Source of the DNA: Saccharothrix espanaensis DSM 44229
GTDB lineage: Bacteria > Actinomycetota > Actinomycetes > Mycobacteriales > Pseudonocardiaceae
NCBI RefSeq assembly: GCF_000328705.1
Contig: NC_019673.1
Span: forward strand, 186,001 to 250,000
Length of the DNA stretch: 64,000 nt
Reading direction: 5' to 3'
The position numbers and the translations under genes were made by a program. Positions 16,368-24,247 of the stretch are shown piece by piece (positions within the stretch are counted from its first letter, which is position 1; every line of letters starts with the position of its first letter). Under the pieces are notes generated by a model. That model did not search any database. It had not been told where the DNA came from and saw only the letters and a program-made list of their open reading frames with translations.

Positions 16368-16673
16368 TCAGCTGGCTGGCCAGCAGGTGTAGCCGGAGAG
16401 GGTGCTGCCCTCTGCGTAGCCCTCATTGCAGGTGTACGTCCGGCGAGAATCCTTGACGTTGAACCGCTCCTCGATATCGCCTTGCGGCAGAGAGCGACAG
16501 TTGTGCGCCTCCAGATCGCCGCCGCCGCCGCCGTAGTAGATCTGTCCGCAGTTGTACGTCGGATACATCAGCCTGGGCGCGGGTTCGGCCTGGGCGGGCA
16601 GCACCGCCAACGACACGGTCACCGCACCGGCGGCGAGCAACGCGGCGGCAAGCCTGCGGGTCACATCTCGCAT
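16368..16673 (-). CDS. Small secreted cysteine-containing protein
   Basis: 101 residues with a good Sec signal peptide (MRDVTRRLAAALLAAGAVTV, cleavage after AQA). The mature part of about 70 residues has four cysteines, a Gly run (YYGGGGGD) and aromatic residues, ending near SGYTCWPAS. The ATG at 16673 is preceded by AGGGGG at suitable spacing; the frame extends upstream but without a signal-like start. The four cysteines probably form two disulfides outside the cell. I recognise no family. It is the last gene of the integrated element and lies beside the iteron array, whose copies could include its terminator or regulatory region. Confidence 0.6.
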   Translation of the reverse strand: MRDVTRRLAAALLAAGAVTVSLAVLPAQAEPAPRLMYPTYNCGQIYYGGGGGDLEAHNCRSLPQGDIEERFNVKDSRRTYTCNEGYAEGSTLSGYTCWPAS

Positions 16674-17255
16674 GATCACCCCCTGTCCGTGACACCGGCC
16701 CCGCAACACGCGGGGCACGGCAACCGGGACACCCCGTCCCGGTCCCTCGACCTCACCACCGACGCGCCACCTCCACCGGCCGATAGCGGCGAGATCCATC
16801 CACGCGGGTGGACCCACCACCACCGTCGGGTGACCGGCCGTTCACGGCACGGAAATCGGCATCGTCCGCAGTGCCCGCAACGGCCCGGTTTCACGAGAAG
16901 TGACAGCGTGGTCCCGGACCGGAAACACCAGGGCGGGACGAGGGACGCGCCGGGAGCTGTCCCACCTGTCCCCACCTGTCTTGCCATGGTCACTGGGCAG
17001 CACGAACGGGCGGGACACCGGAGCGCCGGCCTGTCCCGCCCGCGCACCGGCAGTGCTCCGGCCCGGGAAACGGGGACGCACGGCGGGACAGGGACGCACA
17101 CATCCGCCCACGGGCCGATCCAAGGCGGACCCGGGAACAAGGTCTCAAACCGGGTCTCAGCCCGTCCCCGTTCGGTCACGTCCGAACCGTTGCAGCAATC
17201 GCACTGACCAGCGCAAACGGACCCTGGCGCACCCCGGCGAACGGTTGTCCCGGGA
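16674..17255. other. Non-coding right part of integrated element
   Basis: I see no supported gene. Several frames stay open, but they encode Arg/Pro/Gly-rich sequence without starts or domains. The stretch holds CCTGTC short repeats around 16960-16980 and ends at the attR core. Confidence 0.5.
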
Positions 17256-17299
17256 ACTACGGATCAGAAGGTTGCAGGTTCGAATCCTGCCGAGCGCGC
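17256..17299. repeat. attR core (44 bp), 3' tRNA-Arg remnant
   Basis: Perfect copy of 11714-11757. It contains only the 3' part of tRNA-Arg from the anticodon loop, so it is not a functional tRNA gene. Confidence 0.92.
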
Positions 17300-17304
17300 C
17301 AGCT

Positions 17305-17340
17305 CAGGGCCCCTGTGGAGAAGTTTCCACAGGGGCCCTG
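17305..17340 (+). terminator. Displaced original tRNA-Arg terminator
   Basis: CAGGGCCCCTGTGGA (17305-17319) pairs perfectly with TCCACAGGGGCCCTG (17326-17340). It sits 6 bp after the attR core, as expected for the terminator that followed tRNA-Arg before integration. Confidence 0.75.
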
Positions 17341-17576
17341 ACCGCATTCGTGACCGCAGTTCACTCTTCGGCGGCCTCATCGAACGTGATTGCGCCAGTT
17401 CCGCCCGACTTCGGCTCACAGCGGTCGGGATAAGCAGGCCGGGCTTTTTCGTAGGCCGTCCTCCACCGGTGGACCTTTGCGGCGGGCACTGTGTGCGTTG
17501 TTGCTGCGTGGGCTTCGCGACGGGAGATTGCAGGCCGGCTCGGGGAGGGCCGGGGGGTCCCGGAGACTCAGGGGAG

Positions 17577-18800
17577 CTATCCCAGTTGGTCGCGGCGGCG
17601 GGTGAGGTAGGCGGTTTCGGCGGTGTTGCCGGCCAGTGTGATGGCTTTGTCGTATGCCGCGCGTGACTCCTGGCTTCGGCCCAGTCGGCGCAGCAGGTCG
17701 GCGCGGGTGGCGTGGTAGGCGTGGTAGGCGGCCAGGTCGGGTTCCAGGCGGTCGACGGTTGCCAGGGCCACCTCCGGTCCGTCGAGTTCCGCGACGGCGA
17801 TCGCCCGGTTGAGGGCGACGATCGGTGACGGGTCGAGGCGGACCAGCTGGTTGTAGAGGGCGACGACCTGGGACCAGTCGGTGTCGCGGATGTCGCGGGC
17901 GGAGGTGTGCACGGCGTTGATCGCGGCGAGGATCTGGTAGCGGCCCGGCGCGACCCCCGCGGCCAGGCATTCGCGGACCAGGCGGTGGCCCTCGGCCACC
18001 AGGGCCTGGTCCCAGGACCCGCGGTCCTGCTCGTCCAGGGCGACCAGTTCGCCGTCGGCCGAGAGCCGGGCGGTGCGGCGGGCCTCGATGAGCAGCATCA
18101 GGGCCAGCAGCCCGGCCACCTCGCCGTCGGCCGGCAGCAGGGCGCGGACCAGGCGGGTGAGCCGGATCGCCTCGGCGGTCAGCTCGTGGCGCACCGGGTC
18201 GGTGTCGGGGCCGGTCGCCAGGTAGCCCTCGTTGAACACCAGGAACAGGACGGCGAGCACGCCGGAGACGCGGGCGGCGAGGTCTTCGGCGGCCGGTACC
18301 CGGTACGGGATGCGGGCCGCTTTGATCTTGGCCTTGGCGCGGGTGATCCGCTGCCCCATCGCGCTCTCGGCCACCAGGAAGGCGCGGGCGATCTCGGGCA
18401 CGGTCAGCCCGCCGAGCAGGCGCAGCGTCAGCGCCACGCGGGTCTCCACGGCCAGCGCCGGGTGGCAGCAGGTGAAGATCAGCCGGAGCCGGTCGTCGTC
18501 GATGGCGCCGAGCGGCTCGGGTGGGGTGTCGTCGTGCAGCATCCGGGCCTCCTCGTGCTTGTCGTCGCGCTTGTGCTCGCGCCGGATCCGGTCGATGGCC
18601 TTGCGGTTGGCGGTGGTGGTCAGCCAGCCGCCGGGGTTGGCCGGCACGCCGTCGGCCGGCCACCGCTCGACGGCGGTCGCGAACGCCTCGGCGGCGGCCT
18701 CCTCGGCGATGTCGAGGTCGCCGAAGCGCCTGGCCAGCACGGCGACGACCCGCGCCCACTCCTCGTGGTGGGCGCGGGTGACCGCTTCCTCGACGTTTAC
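17577..18800 (-). CDS. ECF42-type RNA polymerase sigma factor, start codon GTA
   Basis: 407-residue extracytoplasmic-function sigma factor with the long C-terminal extension of group ECF42. Sigma region 2 is visible at residues about 5-75 (AHHEEWARVVAVLARRFGDL, then GGWLTTTANRKAIDRIRRE) and region 4 at about 110-170 (LRLLGGLTVPEIARAFLVAE). A TPR-like tail of about 220 residues replaces an anti-sigma partner. ECF42 genes are typically paired with a DGPF/YCII gene, as here. The natural start would overlap the upstream stop as GTGA, but the sequence reads GTAA: the codon at 18800-18798 is GTA. The next in-frame GTG is at codon 21 and would cut into region 2. It may start inefficiently at GTA, or be silenced. 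Confidence 0.8.
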   Translation of the reverse strand, partial: VNVEEAVTRAHHEEWARVVAVLARRFGDLDIAEEAAAEAFATAVERWPADGVPANPGGWLTTTANRKAIDRIRREHKRDDKHEEARMLHDDTPPEPLGAIDDDRLRLIFTCCHPALAVETRVALTLRLLGGLTVPEIARAFLVAESAMGQRITRAKAKIKAARIPYRVPAAEDLAARVSGVLAVLFLVFNEGYLATGPDTDPVRHELTAEAIRLTRLVRALLPADGEVAGLLALMLLIEARRTARLSADGELVALDEQDRGSWDQALVAEGHRLVRECLAAGVAPGRYQILAAINAVHTSARDIRDTDWSQVVALYNQLVRLDPSPIVALNRAIAVAELDGPEVALATVDRLEPDLAAYHAYHATRADLLRRLGRSQESRAAYDKAITLAGNTAETAYLTRRRDQLG

Positions 18801-19120
18801 CGGAACGGCCGGACCTCGATCTTGCGGTCGCAGACCTTGGACGCCTCGGTGGCGAGCTTGAGCGCCACGTCCAGATCCGGGGCCTCCCACACCCAGACGC
18901 CGGCGAGGTACTCCTTCGACTCCACGAACGGCCCGTCGCTGAACACCGCCCGCTCGCCCCGGTTGTCGACCACCGTGGCCGCGTCGGTGTCGGCGAGCCC
19001 GCCCGCGAACACCCAGTAGCCCTCGGCGATCAACCGTTCGTTGAACGCGCTGATGGCGGGCTGCCGGTCCGTGCTGCCGGGGTTGTCCTTGTCGTCTATC
19101 ACGGAAACCAGGTACTGCAT
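18797..19120 (-). CDS. YCII/DGPF-domain protein
   Basis: 107-residue cytoplasmic protein of the YCII-related DGPF family; the name motif is present in FSDGPFVESKEYL at about residues 67-79. These small ferredoxin-fold proteins are nearly always encoded beside ECF42 sigma factors and may be part of their signalling. Their biochemical role is not established. AGGAG lies before the ATG at 19120. The gene overlaps the sigma gene by 3 bases and follows the RibD-like gene by 50 bp in the same operon. Confidence 0.88.
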   Translation of the reverse strand: MQYLVSVIDDKDNPGSTDRQPAISAFNERLIAEGYWVFAGGLADTDAATVVDNRGERAVFSDGPFVESKEYLAGVWVWEAPDLDVALKLATEASKVCDRKIEVRPFR

Positions 19121-19170
19121 CGGAAGATCCTCTCCTGTGCTGCCGGGGCACCGGGTGCCGGTCGGGGACT

Positions 19171-19791
19171 TCAGGCCGTCGCGTAGTGCGGGCGTCCGGC
19201 CGGCCGGTGGACCTGGATCATCACGCCCTTCGTGTCGACCCGCGCCTCGACCAGGTCGAGCGCGAGGTCCGGGCCGGTCTCGGGGAACAGCCGCGCGCCC
19301 TGGCCGATGACCACCGGGACCACGATCAGGGTCATCTCGTCGACCAGGTCGTTCGCCAGCAGCCACCGGACCAGGCTGCCACTGCCGTGCACCTGGAGCT
19401 CGCCGCCGGGCTTGGCCTTGAGGTCCGCGATGGCGGTCGCGAGGTCGTCGGACAGGACGGTGGTGCCCGACCAGGCCGGATCGGCGAGCGTGGTCGACGC
19501 CACGTACTTGGGCCGCGTGTTCAACGCCCGCAGGATGGGCTCCCAGCCCGGGACGTCCTCGACCGCCCAGGTCCCCCACGAACCGGCGAACAGCTCGAAG
19601 GTCCGCCGGCCGAACAGGAACGCCTCCGCGTTGTCGTAGGTCTGCGCGATGAACGCCCTGGTGTCGTCGTCAGCCGCTCCCAGAACCCACCCGCCGCGCA
19701 CGAACCCGCCCCGGCGGTCCTCCTCCGTCGTGCCGCCGTTGCCCTGCATCACGCCGTCGAGGGTCACCTGGGTCATGGTCGTCAGCTTCAT
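19171..19791 (-). CDS. Dihydrofolate reductase-family (RibD C-terminal-like) protein
   Basis: 206 residues with the RibD_C/DHFR-like reductase pattern: an N-terminal TQVTLDGVMQGNG, a middle FLFGRRTFELFAGSW, and the NADPH-binding region LQVHGSGSLVRWLLANDLVD near residue 135, followed by PVVIGQGARLFPE. Members reduce pterin- or pyrimidine-type substrates with NADPH; the substrate here is unknown. The ATG at 19791 has GAGGAA upstream. It is the first gene of the operon with the DGPF and ECF42 genes, an arrangement known in actinobacteria, and so may be controlled by or functionally linked to that sigma factor. Confidence 0.85.
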   Translation of the reverse strand: MKLTTMTQVTLDGVMQGNGGTTEEDRRGGFVRGGWVLGAADDDTRAFIAQTYDNAEAFLFGRRTFELFAGSWGTWAVEDVPGWEPILRALNTRPKYVASTTLADPAWSGTTVLSDDLATAIADLKAKPGGELQVHGSGSLVRWLLANDLVDEMTLIVVPVVIGQGARLFPETGPDLALDLVEARVDTKGVMIQVHRPAGRPHYATA

Positions 19792-20493
19792 CGCGGTTCC
19801 TCCACCTCGGCACCGCCCCTCGTGGGCGGCCTCACCCCTCCTACGAACGCCGCCGCCCCGATCCGACAGACTTCTTCGAAGAACTTTCGGCGCGTGTCCC
19901 GGTCAGTAGCGCGCGCGGGTGCACGACGACGCCCCGGCGCGACGGCGGCCACCCCGGCGCGACGGCCGCCGCTCCCGTCCCGAGGTCGTCTGCGGCGTCC
20001 AGCCGCGCAGGCCCGAGCCGCCGAGGTGACGTTGTGGTCGAGCGGCCCGGGGTTCCTGTTCGGCGACCAGGTCCACGAGCACCAGGCGGGCCAGTACCTC
20101 GGTCACGGCGGACCTGCCGGTCACCGGGCACTACCTGGGCACGCCGCCGCTGGGCTGGGCCTGGTGCTGCGGCCGGCGGCCATCGCGGAGCCGGTGGTGG
20201 CCGCGCCGTCGCCGCGGACCAGGGTGCTGACCGGGCCGCCCGCGATGGCCACCGGCGAGGCCGACGTCGACCTGTCCGGCGCGCCGCCCGGCCAGGACGC
20301 CGCCAGCCTGCGCGCCGACGCACTGCCGCACCTGCCCCGAGTTCTCGTTTTCGGGGTGGTGCCGGCGCTACCCCGTCGGGGTGTTGGCTGGATTCTCGTT
20401 GTCCCCGTTGGGTTTCTAGGGTCGAGAGGAGCGAGCGCCCGGCCGCGGGCCCGGGAAGGGACCGGGTTCCGGGGCGGGCACAAGGGGAGTGCG
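19792..20493. other. 700-bp region without a supported gene
   Basis: Both strands show long open frames because of GC bias, but none has a credible start plus domain. Parts of the plus strand around 20090-20330 loosely resemble an eroded coding sequence split between two frames. I could not assign it. The last 150 bp presumably hold the promoter of the serine hydrolase gene. Confidence 0.4.
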
Positions 20494-21690
20494 ATGAAGA
20501 CGAGTGTGCGACGGGTCGGGGCCGCGGCCCTCACGTTGGCGTTGCTGACCGGGATCGCCGGGCAGGCGGGGGCGTCGGAGGAGGACCCCTCCGCGCAGAC
20601 CTCGCGGCACCGCACCGAGTTGCGCCAGGCCATGGACGACGTCGTGGCGGCCGGCGGGGCCGGCGTGGTGGTGCGGGTCCACGACCGGCGCGGGGACTGG
20701 GCCGGGAGTGCCGGGGTGGCCGAGCTGGGCAAGCCGGGCAAGCCCGGCGCGGACTGGAGCTTCCGGGCCGGGAGCATCACGAAGGTGTTCGTCGCCACGG
20801 TGGTGCTGCAACTCGTGGACGAGGGCAGGGTCGAGCTGGACGAGTCCGCCGCCCACTACCTGCCCGGCTACGGGCTCGACCGCCGGATCACCGTCCGCAT
20901 GCTGCTCCAGCACACCAGCGGCCTCTACAACTACACCGGCGACGCCAAGGCCGACGGCACGCCGGACCCGGGAATCCCGATCTGGGGCCAGGACTACGTC
21001 GACAACATGTTCCGCACCTACCGGGCGGAGGACCTGGTCCGGTCCGCGCTGGCCAAGCCCGCGCGGTTCGAGCCCGGCGCCCGGCACTCGTACTCCAACA
21101 CCAACTACGCGCTGGCGGGCCTGCTGATCGAGAAGGTCTCCCGGACCGACTACGCCACCCAGGTCGAGCGCCGCATCCTCAAGCCGCTCCGGCTGCGCGG
21201 CACCAGCCTGCCGGGCACCAGGACCGGGATCCCCGGCCCCAACGCCCACAGCTACATCGCCTACCGGCACGAGGGCCGGCTCAAGGTGGTGGACGGCACC
21301 ACGATGAACCCGTCGTGGGCCGGTGCCGCCGGCGAGATCATCTCCAGCACCGAGGACCTCGACACGTTCATCGACTCGCTCGTCGGGGGCCGGCTGCTGT
21401 CGTCCCGCTCGCTGGCCGAGATGCGCAGGACGGTGCCGACGGCCGGCGTCGACCGCGTCGGGCTCGGGCTGTTCGAGTACCGGTTCACGCCGGACTGCGC
21501 GGCGATCGGTCACACCGGCGGCACCCAGAGCGTGACGTCCTACCTGTTCACCACGCCCGATCGCACCAAGCGGGTCGAGTTCTCGATCACCCACGGCGTG
21601 CTGGACGGCGGGGATCCCGCGTCCCGCGAGAAGTTCGACGCGGCGCACCGGAAGCTCGCGACCGTCGCCCTGTGCGGCACCGCCGGGTAG
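20494..21690 (+). CDS. Secreted serine hydrolase, beta-lactamase/D-Ala-D-Ala carboxypeptidase family
   Basis: 398 residues with a Sec signal peptide (MKTSVRRVGAAALTLALL, cleavage near QAGA). Class C-type active-site motifs are in order: SxxK in AGSITKVF (about residue 92), YxN in YSNTNYA (about residue 205), and the HTG triad element in GHTGGTQSV near residue 335. This fold includes class C beta-lactamases, D-alanyl-D-alanine carboxypeptidases and esterases; the Streptomyces R61-like carboxypeptidase is a reasonable analogy, but the substrate cannot be fixed. AAGGGGAG precedes the ATG. It is extracellular and monocistronic. Confidence 0.85.
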   Translation: MKTSVRRVGAAALTLALLTGIAGQAGASEEDPSAQTSRHRTELRQAMDDVVAAGGAGVVVRVHDRRGDWAGSAGVAELGKPGKPGADWSFRAGSITKVFVATVVLQLVDEGRVELDESAAHYLPGYGLDRRITVRMLLQHTSGLYNYTGDAKADGTPDPGIPIWGQDYVDNMFRTYRAEDLVRSALAKPARFEPGARHSYSNTNYALAGLLIEKVSRTDYATQVERRILKPLRLRGTSLPGTRTGIPGPNAHSYIAYRHEGRLKVVDGTTMNPSWAGAAGEIISSTEDLDTFIDSLVGGRLLSSRSLAEMRRTVPTAGVDRVGLGLFEYRFTPDCAAIGHTGGTQSVTSYLFTTPDRTKRVEFSITHGVLDGGDPASREKFDAAHRKLATVALCGTAG

Positions 21691-21923
21691 CGTCCCGTCC
21701 GGGAGATACCCGTTGTGGGCCTTGACATCCCGTGCGTTGATCGGCGGTTCGGCAGCGTTGTTCGGCTGACTGGAGCAACGTCGCCGCCCGCACGGGCGGA
21801 GTTCGCCGCCCGGTGGATCTTCTTCGGCTAATGCGAGTGTGCTGCCGCGCCGGAATCCCTAGAGTCGACCATGGTTCGCGCGAACCTCTCGTAGTTCCAG
21901 TACCTGCATGAGGGGAACCAGGC

Positions 21924-23441
21924 ATGGGAGAGTTCGGCGCGCCCTGGAGACGGTTGGCCGGCGTGGGTATCGCCACGGCCGCGGTCGTGGCGTTGAGCGT
22001 GGTGCCGGCTTCGGCACAGGGGGGCACAATCTCGGGCGCGGACAGCGCGGACGCTGTCGCGGACAACTACATCGTGGTCCTCAAGGACCGCGCGGGGATC
22101 GAGGCCGCCTCGACCCGTGAAGGCGTCGAGGTCACCCGCCGCTACGAGAAGGTGGTCGACGGGTTCTCGGCGACCATGACCGCGGAGGTGGCGCGGTCGT
22201 TGGCCGCGGACCCGTCGGTCGCCTCGGTGGTGCAGGACCAGGTGGTGCGCAAGTACGACGTGCAGCCGACCCCGCCGTCGTGGGGGCTCGACCGGCTCGA
22301 CCAGCGCAGCCGGCCGCTGGACAGCCAGTACGCCTACCAGAACGACGGCGGCGGCGCGCACGTCTACGTGCTCGACACCGGCATCCGGACCTCGCACGTC
22401 CAGTTCGGTGGTCGGGCGACGTTCGACCACAACTCGATCGACACGAACAACACCGACTGCCACGGGCACGGCACGCACGTCGCGGGCACCGTCGGCGGCA
22501 AGGACGTCGGTGTCGCCAAGGGCGTCCGGCTGCACGCCGTGAAGGTGCTGAACTGCGCGGGCAGCGGCACGCTCGCCAGCGTCATCGGCGGCCTGGACTG
22601 GGTGGTGGCCAACAAGGTCAGCCCGGCCGTGGTGAACATGAGCCTCGGCGGTGCGGCCAACGAGCTGCTGGACACGGCGGTGAACAAGACGATCGCCGCC
22701 GGGGTCACCGTCGTCGTGGCGGCCGGCAACGGCAACGCGGACGCGTGCAACGACTCGCCCGCCCGCGTGCCGAACGCCATCACGGTGGCGGCGTCGGACC
22801 GGAACGACGCGCAGGCGGGCTTCTCCAACTTCGGTGCGTGCGTCGACCTGTACGCGCCGGGCGTGGAGATCGTCTCCGCGTCGATCGACGATGACGACGA
22901 CCTCGTCGACGCGGACGGCACGTCGATGGCGTCCCCGCACGTCGCGGGTGTCGCCGCCCTCTACCTGAAGTCGCAGCCGGGTGCCACCCCGGCGGCGGTC
23001 CGGGACGCGGTTATCGCGGCCGGGACCGGGAACAAGATCACCAACGCGACGCCGGGCACGGCGAACGTCCTGCTGCACTCCGGTGTCGTCCAGACGGCCC
23101 CGACGCGGCCGGACTGGCTGATCCACGGTGAGGAGCTGCTGCGCGGCCAATCCCGCACGTCGGCCGACGGCGAGTACCTCCTGGTGCTCCAGAACGACGG
23201 CAACCTGGTGCTCTACAACCGCGCCGGCGTGGCGCAGTGGTCCACGGACACCTGGGGCACCGACGCGTCCCGCCTGTACCTTCAGTACGACGGCAACCTG
23301 GTGCTGTACTCCGACGCCGGGGCGGTGAAGTGGTCGACCCGCACGCCGGGTTCGGCGGCTGACCGGCTCGCGGTGCAGGAGGACGGCAACGTGGTGCTGT
23401 ACGGCCCGACCTACCAGGTCTTCTGGCACCGCAAGCAGTAG
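21924..23441 (+). CDS. Secreted S8 subtilisin-like protease with C-terminal bulb-type lectin domain
   Basis: 505-residue extracellular protease. Order: signal peptide (to about residue 32), I9 inhibitor propeptide (NYIVVLKDRAG to about residue 110), then an aqualysin/proteinase-K-type S8 domain with catalytic Asp about 150 (VLDTGIRTSH), His about 182 (GHGTHVAGT) and Ser about 334 (DGTSMASPHVAG). The last 110 residues form a bulb-type mannose-binding lectin domain with three QxDxNxVxY sites: LQNDGNLVLYN, LQYDGNLVLYS and VQEDGNVVLYG. The lectin presumably targets the enzyme to mannose-type glycans. The propeptide must be cleaved for activity. The gene is monocistronic and ends in a strong hairpin. 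Confidence 0.9.
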   Translation: MGEFGAPWRRLAGVGIATAAVVALSVVPASAQGGTISGADSADAVADNYIVVLKDRAGIEAASTREGVEVTRRYEKVVDGFSATMTAEVARSLAADPSVASVVQDQVVRKYDVQPTPPSWGLDRLDQRSRPLDSQYAYQNDGGGAHVYVLDTGIRTSHVQFGGRATFDHNSIDTNNTDCHGHGTHVAGTVGGKDVGVAKGVRLHAVKVLNCAGSGTLASVIGGLDWVVANKVSPAVVNMSLGGAANELLDTAVNKTIAAGVTVVVAAGNGNADACNDSPARVPNAITVAASDRNDAQAGFSNFGACVDLYAPGVEIVSASIDDDDDLVDADGTSMASPHVAGVAALYLKSQPGATPAAVRDAVIAAGTGNKITNATPGTANVLLHSGVVQTAPTRPDWLIHGEELLRGQSRTSADGEYLLVLQNDGNLVLYNRAGVAQWSTDTWGTDASRLYLQYDGNLVLYSDAGAVKWSTRTPGSAADRLAVQEDGNVVLYGPTYQVFWHRKQ

Positions 23442-23470
23442 CAGTACCGGTTCCACCCTGTGCGGACATC

Positions 23471-23500
23471 GTGCCGGGGTCGCTGCGGCGACCCCGGCAC
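23471..23500 (+). terminator. Terminator after S8 protease gene
   Basis: GTGCCGGGGTCGC (23471-23483) and GCGACCCCGGCAC (23488-23500) form a perfect 13-bp stem with a 4-base loop. Confidence 0.75.
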
Positions 23501-23522
23501 GACTGCGTTCCGACCCCGGCGA

Positions 23523-23540
23523 TGTAAAGAACGCTTGACA
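23523..23540. promoter_or_regulatory. Operator 1 of the membrane-protein/XRE operon
   Basis: TGTAAAGAACGCTTGACA is an imperfect palindrome of form TGTAAAG-N4-CTTKACA. It also contains a TTGACA -35-like hexamer. Confidence 0.55.
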
Positions 23541-23568
23541 CGGTGTCGTGGCTGCTTGACACTGGCCA

Positions 23569-23586
23569 TGTCAAAGATGCTTTACA
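23569..23586. promoter_or_regulatory. Operator 2 of the membrane-protein/XRE operon
   Basis: TGTCAAAGATGCTTTACA matches the inverted form of operator 1, ends 12 bp before the TTG start and overlaps the likely promoter. A half site CTTGACA lies between the two operators. The probable binder is the XRE regulator encoded at 24023. Confidence 0.55.
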
Positions 23587-23598
23587 CGGGGAGGGAAG

Positions 23599-24018
23599 TT
23601 GTCATACGAGGAGAAGGGGACGTGGGTCTACCTGGTGGTCAGCCTGGTGACCTACGCCGCCTACCTGATCCGGCTGGTCGACCTGGCCGCCGGCGGGGCG
23701 CTGGCGGACGCGCCCTACACCGGGGCGCTGCTGTGGGCGGTCGGCGTCTCGATCGCGCTGTCGGTCGTCGGCCGGGTGGGGTTCGAGATCGTCAAGCCCA
23801 GCGAACGGCGCACCGGCGACGTGCGGGACAAGGAGGTCAACCGGCGCGGGGAGTACGTCGGCGGGCTGCTGGTGACCATCGGCATGGTGCTGCCGTTCGC
23901 GTTGGCCGTGGTCGAGGCGCGGCACTTCTGGATCGCCAACGCCATGTACACCGTCTTCACCCTCGGCGCGGTGGTCGGCTCGCTGGTGAAGCTGCACGCC
24001 TACCGGCGGGGGTTCTGA
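23599..24018 (+). CDS. Four-helix membrane protein paired with XRE regulator
   Basis: 139 residues with four predicted membrane helices (about residues 8-30, 43-60, 90-108 and 115-130) and a conserved-looking start MSYEEKGTWVY. Small membrane proteins of this kind are widespread in actinobacteria next to a short XRE repressor; their function is not known. The TTG at 23599 follows GGGAGG at proper spacing. It is the first gene of an operon with the XRE gene (4-bp gap) and an oxidoreductase. The two palindromes upstream imply tight repression. Confidence 0.75.
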   Translation: MSYEEKGTWVYLVVSLVTYAAYLIRLVDLAAGGALADAPYTGALLWAVGVSIALSVVGRVGFEIVKPSERRTGDVRDKEVNRRGEYVGGLLVTIGMVLPFALAVVEARHFWIANAMYTVFTLGAVVGSLVKLHAYRRGF

Positions 24019-24022
24019 CGCC

Positions 24023-24247
24023 TTGGGCAAGCCGACGAAGGTCACCAACACCATCCGCGCCCTGCGGTTCGCGCACGGCGGGATGACGCAGGCCGAACTG
24101 GCCGCGCGGGTCGACGTGACCCGCCAGACGATCAACGCGATCGAGCAGGGCAAGTACTCGCCGACGCTGGAGATGGCGTTCCAGATCGCCCGGGTGTTCG
24201 GCGTCCCGCTGGTCGAGGTCTTCCACTACCCGGAGGAGGAAGCGTGA
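24023..24247 (+). CDS. XRE-family repressor (short, YozG/YgzD-like)
   Basis: 74-residue DNA-binding protein consisting of little more than one helix-turn-helix: MTQAELAARVDVTRQTINAI (about residues 21-40) with flanking helices, ending EVFHYPEEEA. Such regulators are usually autoregulatory. The candidate target is the pair of TGTAAAG-type palindromes at 23523 and 23569 before the operon. The TTG start lies 4 bp after the upstream stop; its stop overlaps the next gene's GTG. Confidence 0.82.
   Translation: MGKPTKVTNTIRALRFAHGGMTQAELAARVDVTRQTINAIEQGKYSPTLEMAFQIARVFGVPLVEVFHYPEEEA

Larger units (their letters stand above)
11714..17299. mobile_element. Integrated element at tRNA-Arg, degenerate
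   Basis: A perfect 44-bp direct repeat (11714-11757 and 17256-17299), formed from the 3' part of tRNA-Arg, bounds about 5.5 kb of foreign-looking DNA. Next to the left repeat is a tyrosine integrase pointing towards the tRNA, the usual order in actinomycete integrative elements and prophages. Inside are an IS30-family insertion, two AT-richer membrane-protein genes, a small secreted protein gene, and about 1.1 kb of repeat-rich non-coding DNA. No replication initiator, FtsK/TraB-like transfer protein, excisionase or phage structural gene is seen. With the integrase truncated, the element is probably immobile unless helped in trans. Confidence 0.88.

Noticed and set aside
17256..17299. Second tRNA-Arg gene
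   Set aside because: Only the 3' part from the anticodon loop is present, so it is the attR copy, not a tRNA.
17416..18759. Alternative minus-strand frame over the sigma gene
   Set aside because: Arg/Pro-rich shadow; the sigma-region motifs are in the other frame.
20090..20340. Eroded enzyme gene before the serine hydrolase
   Set aside because: Only loose resemblance to a maleylpyruvate-isomerase-like family in two frames; not enough to call a pseudogene.
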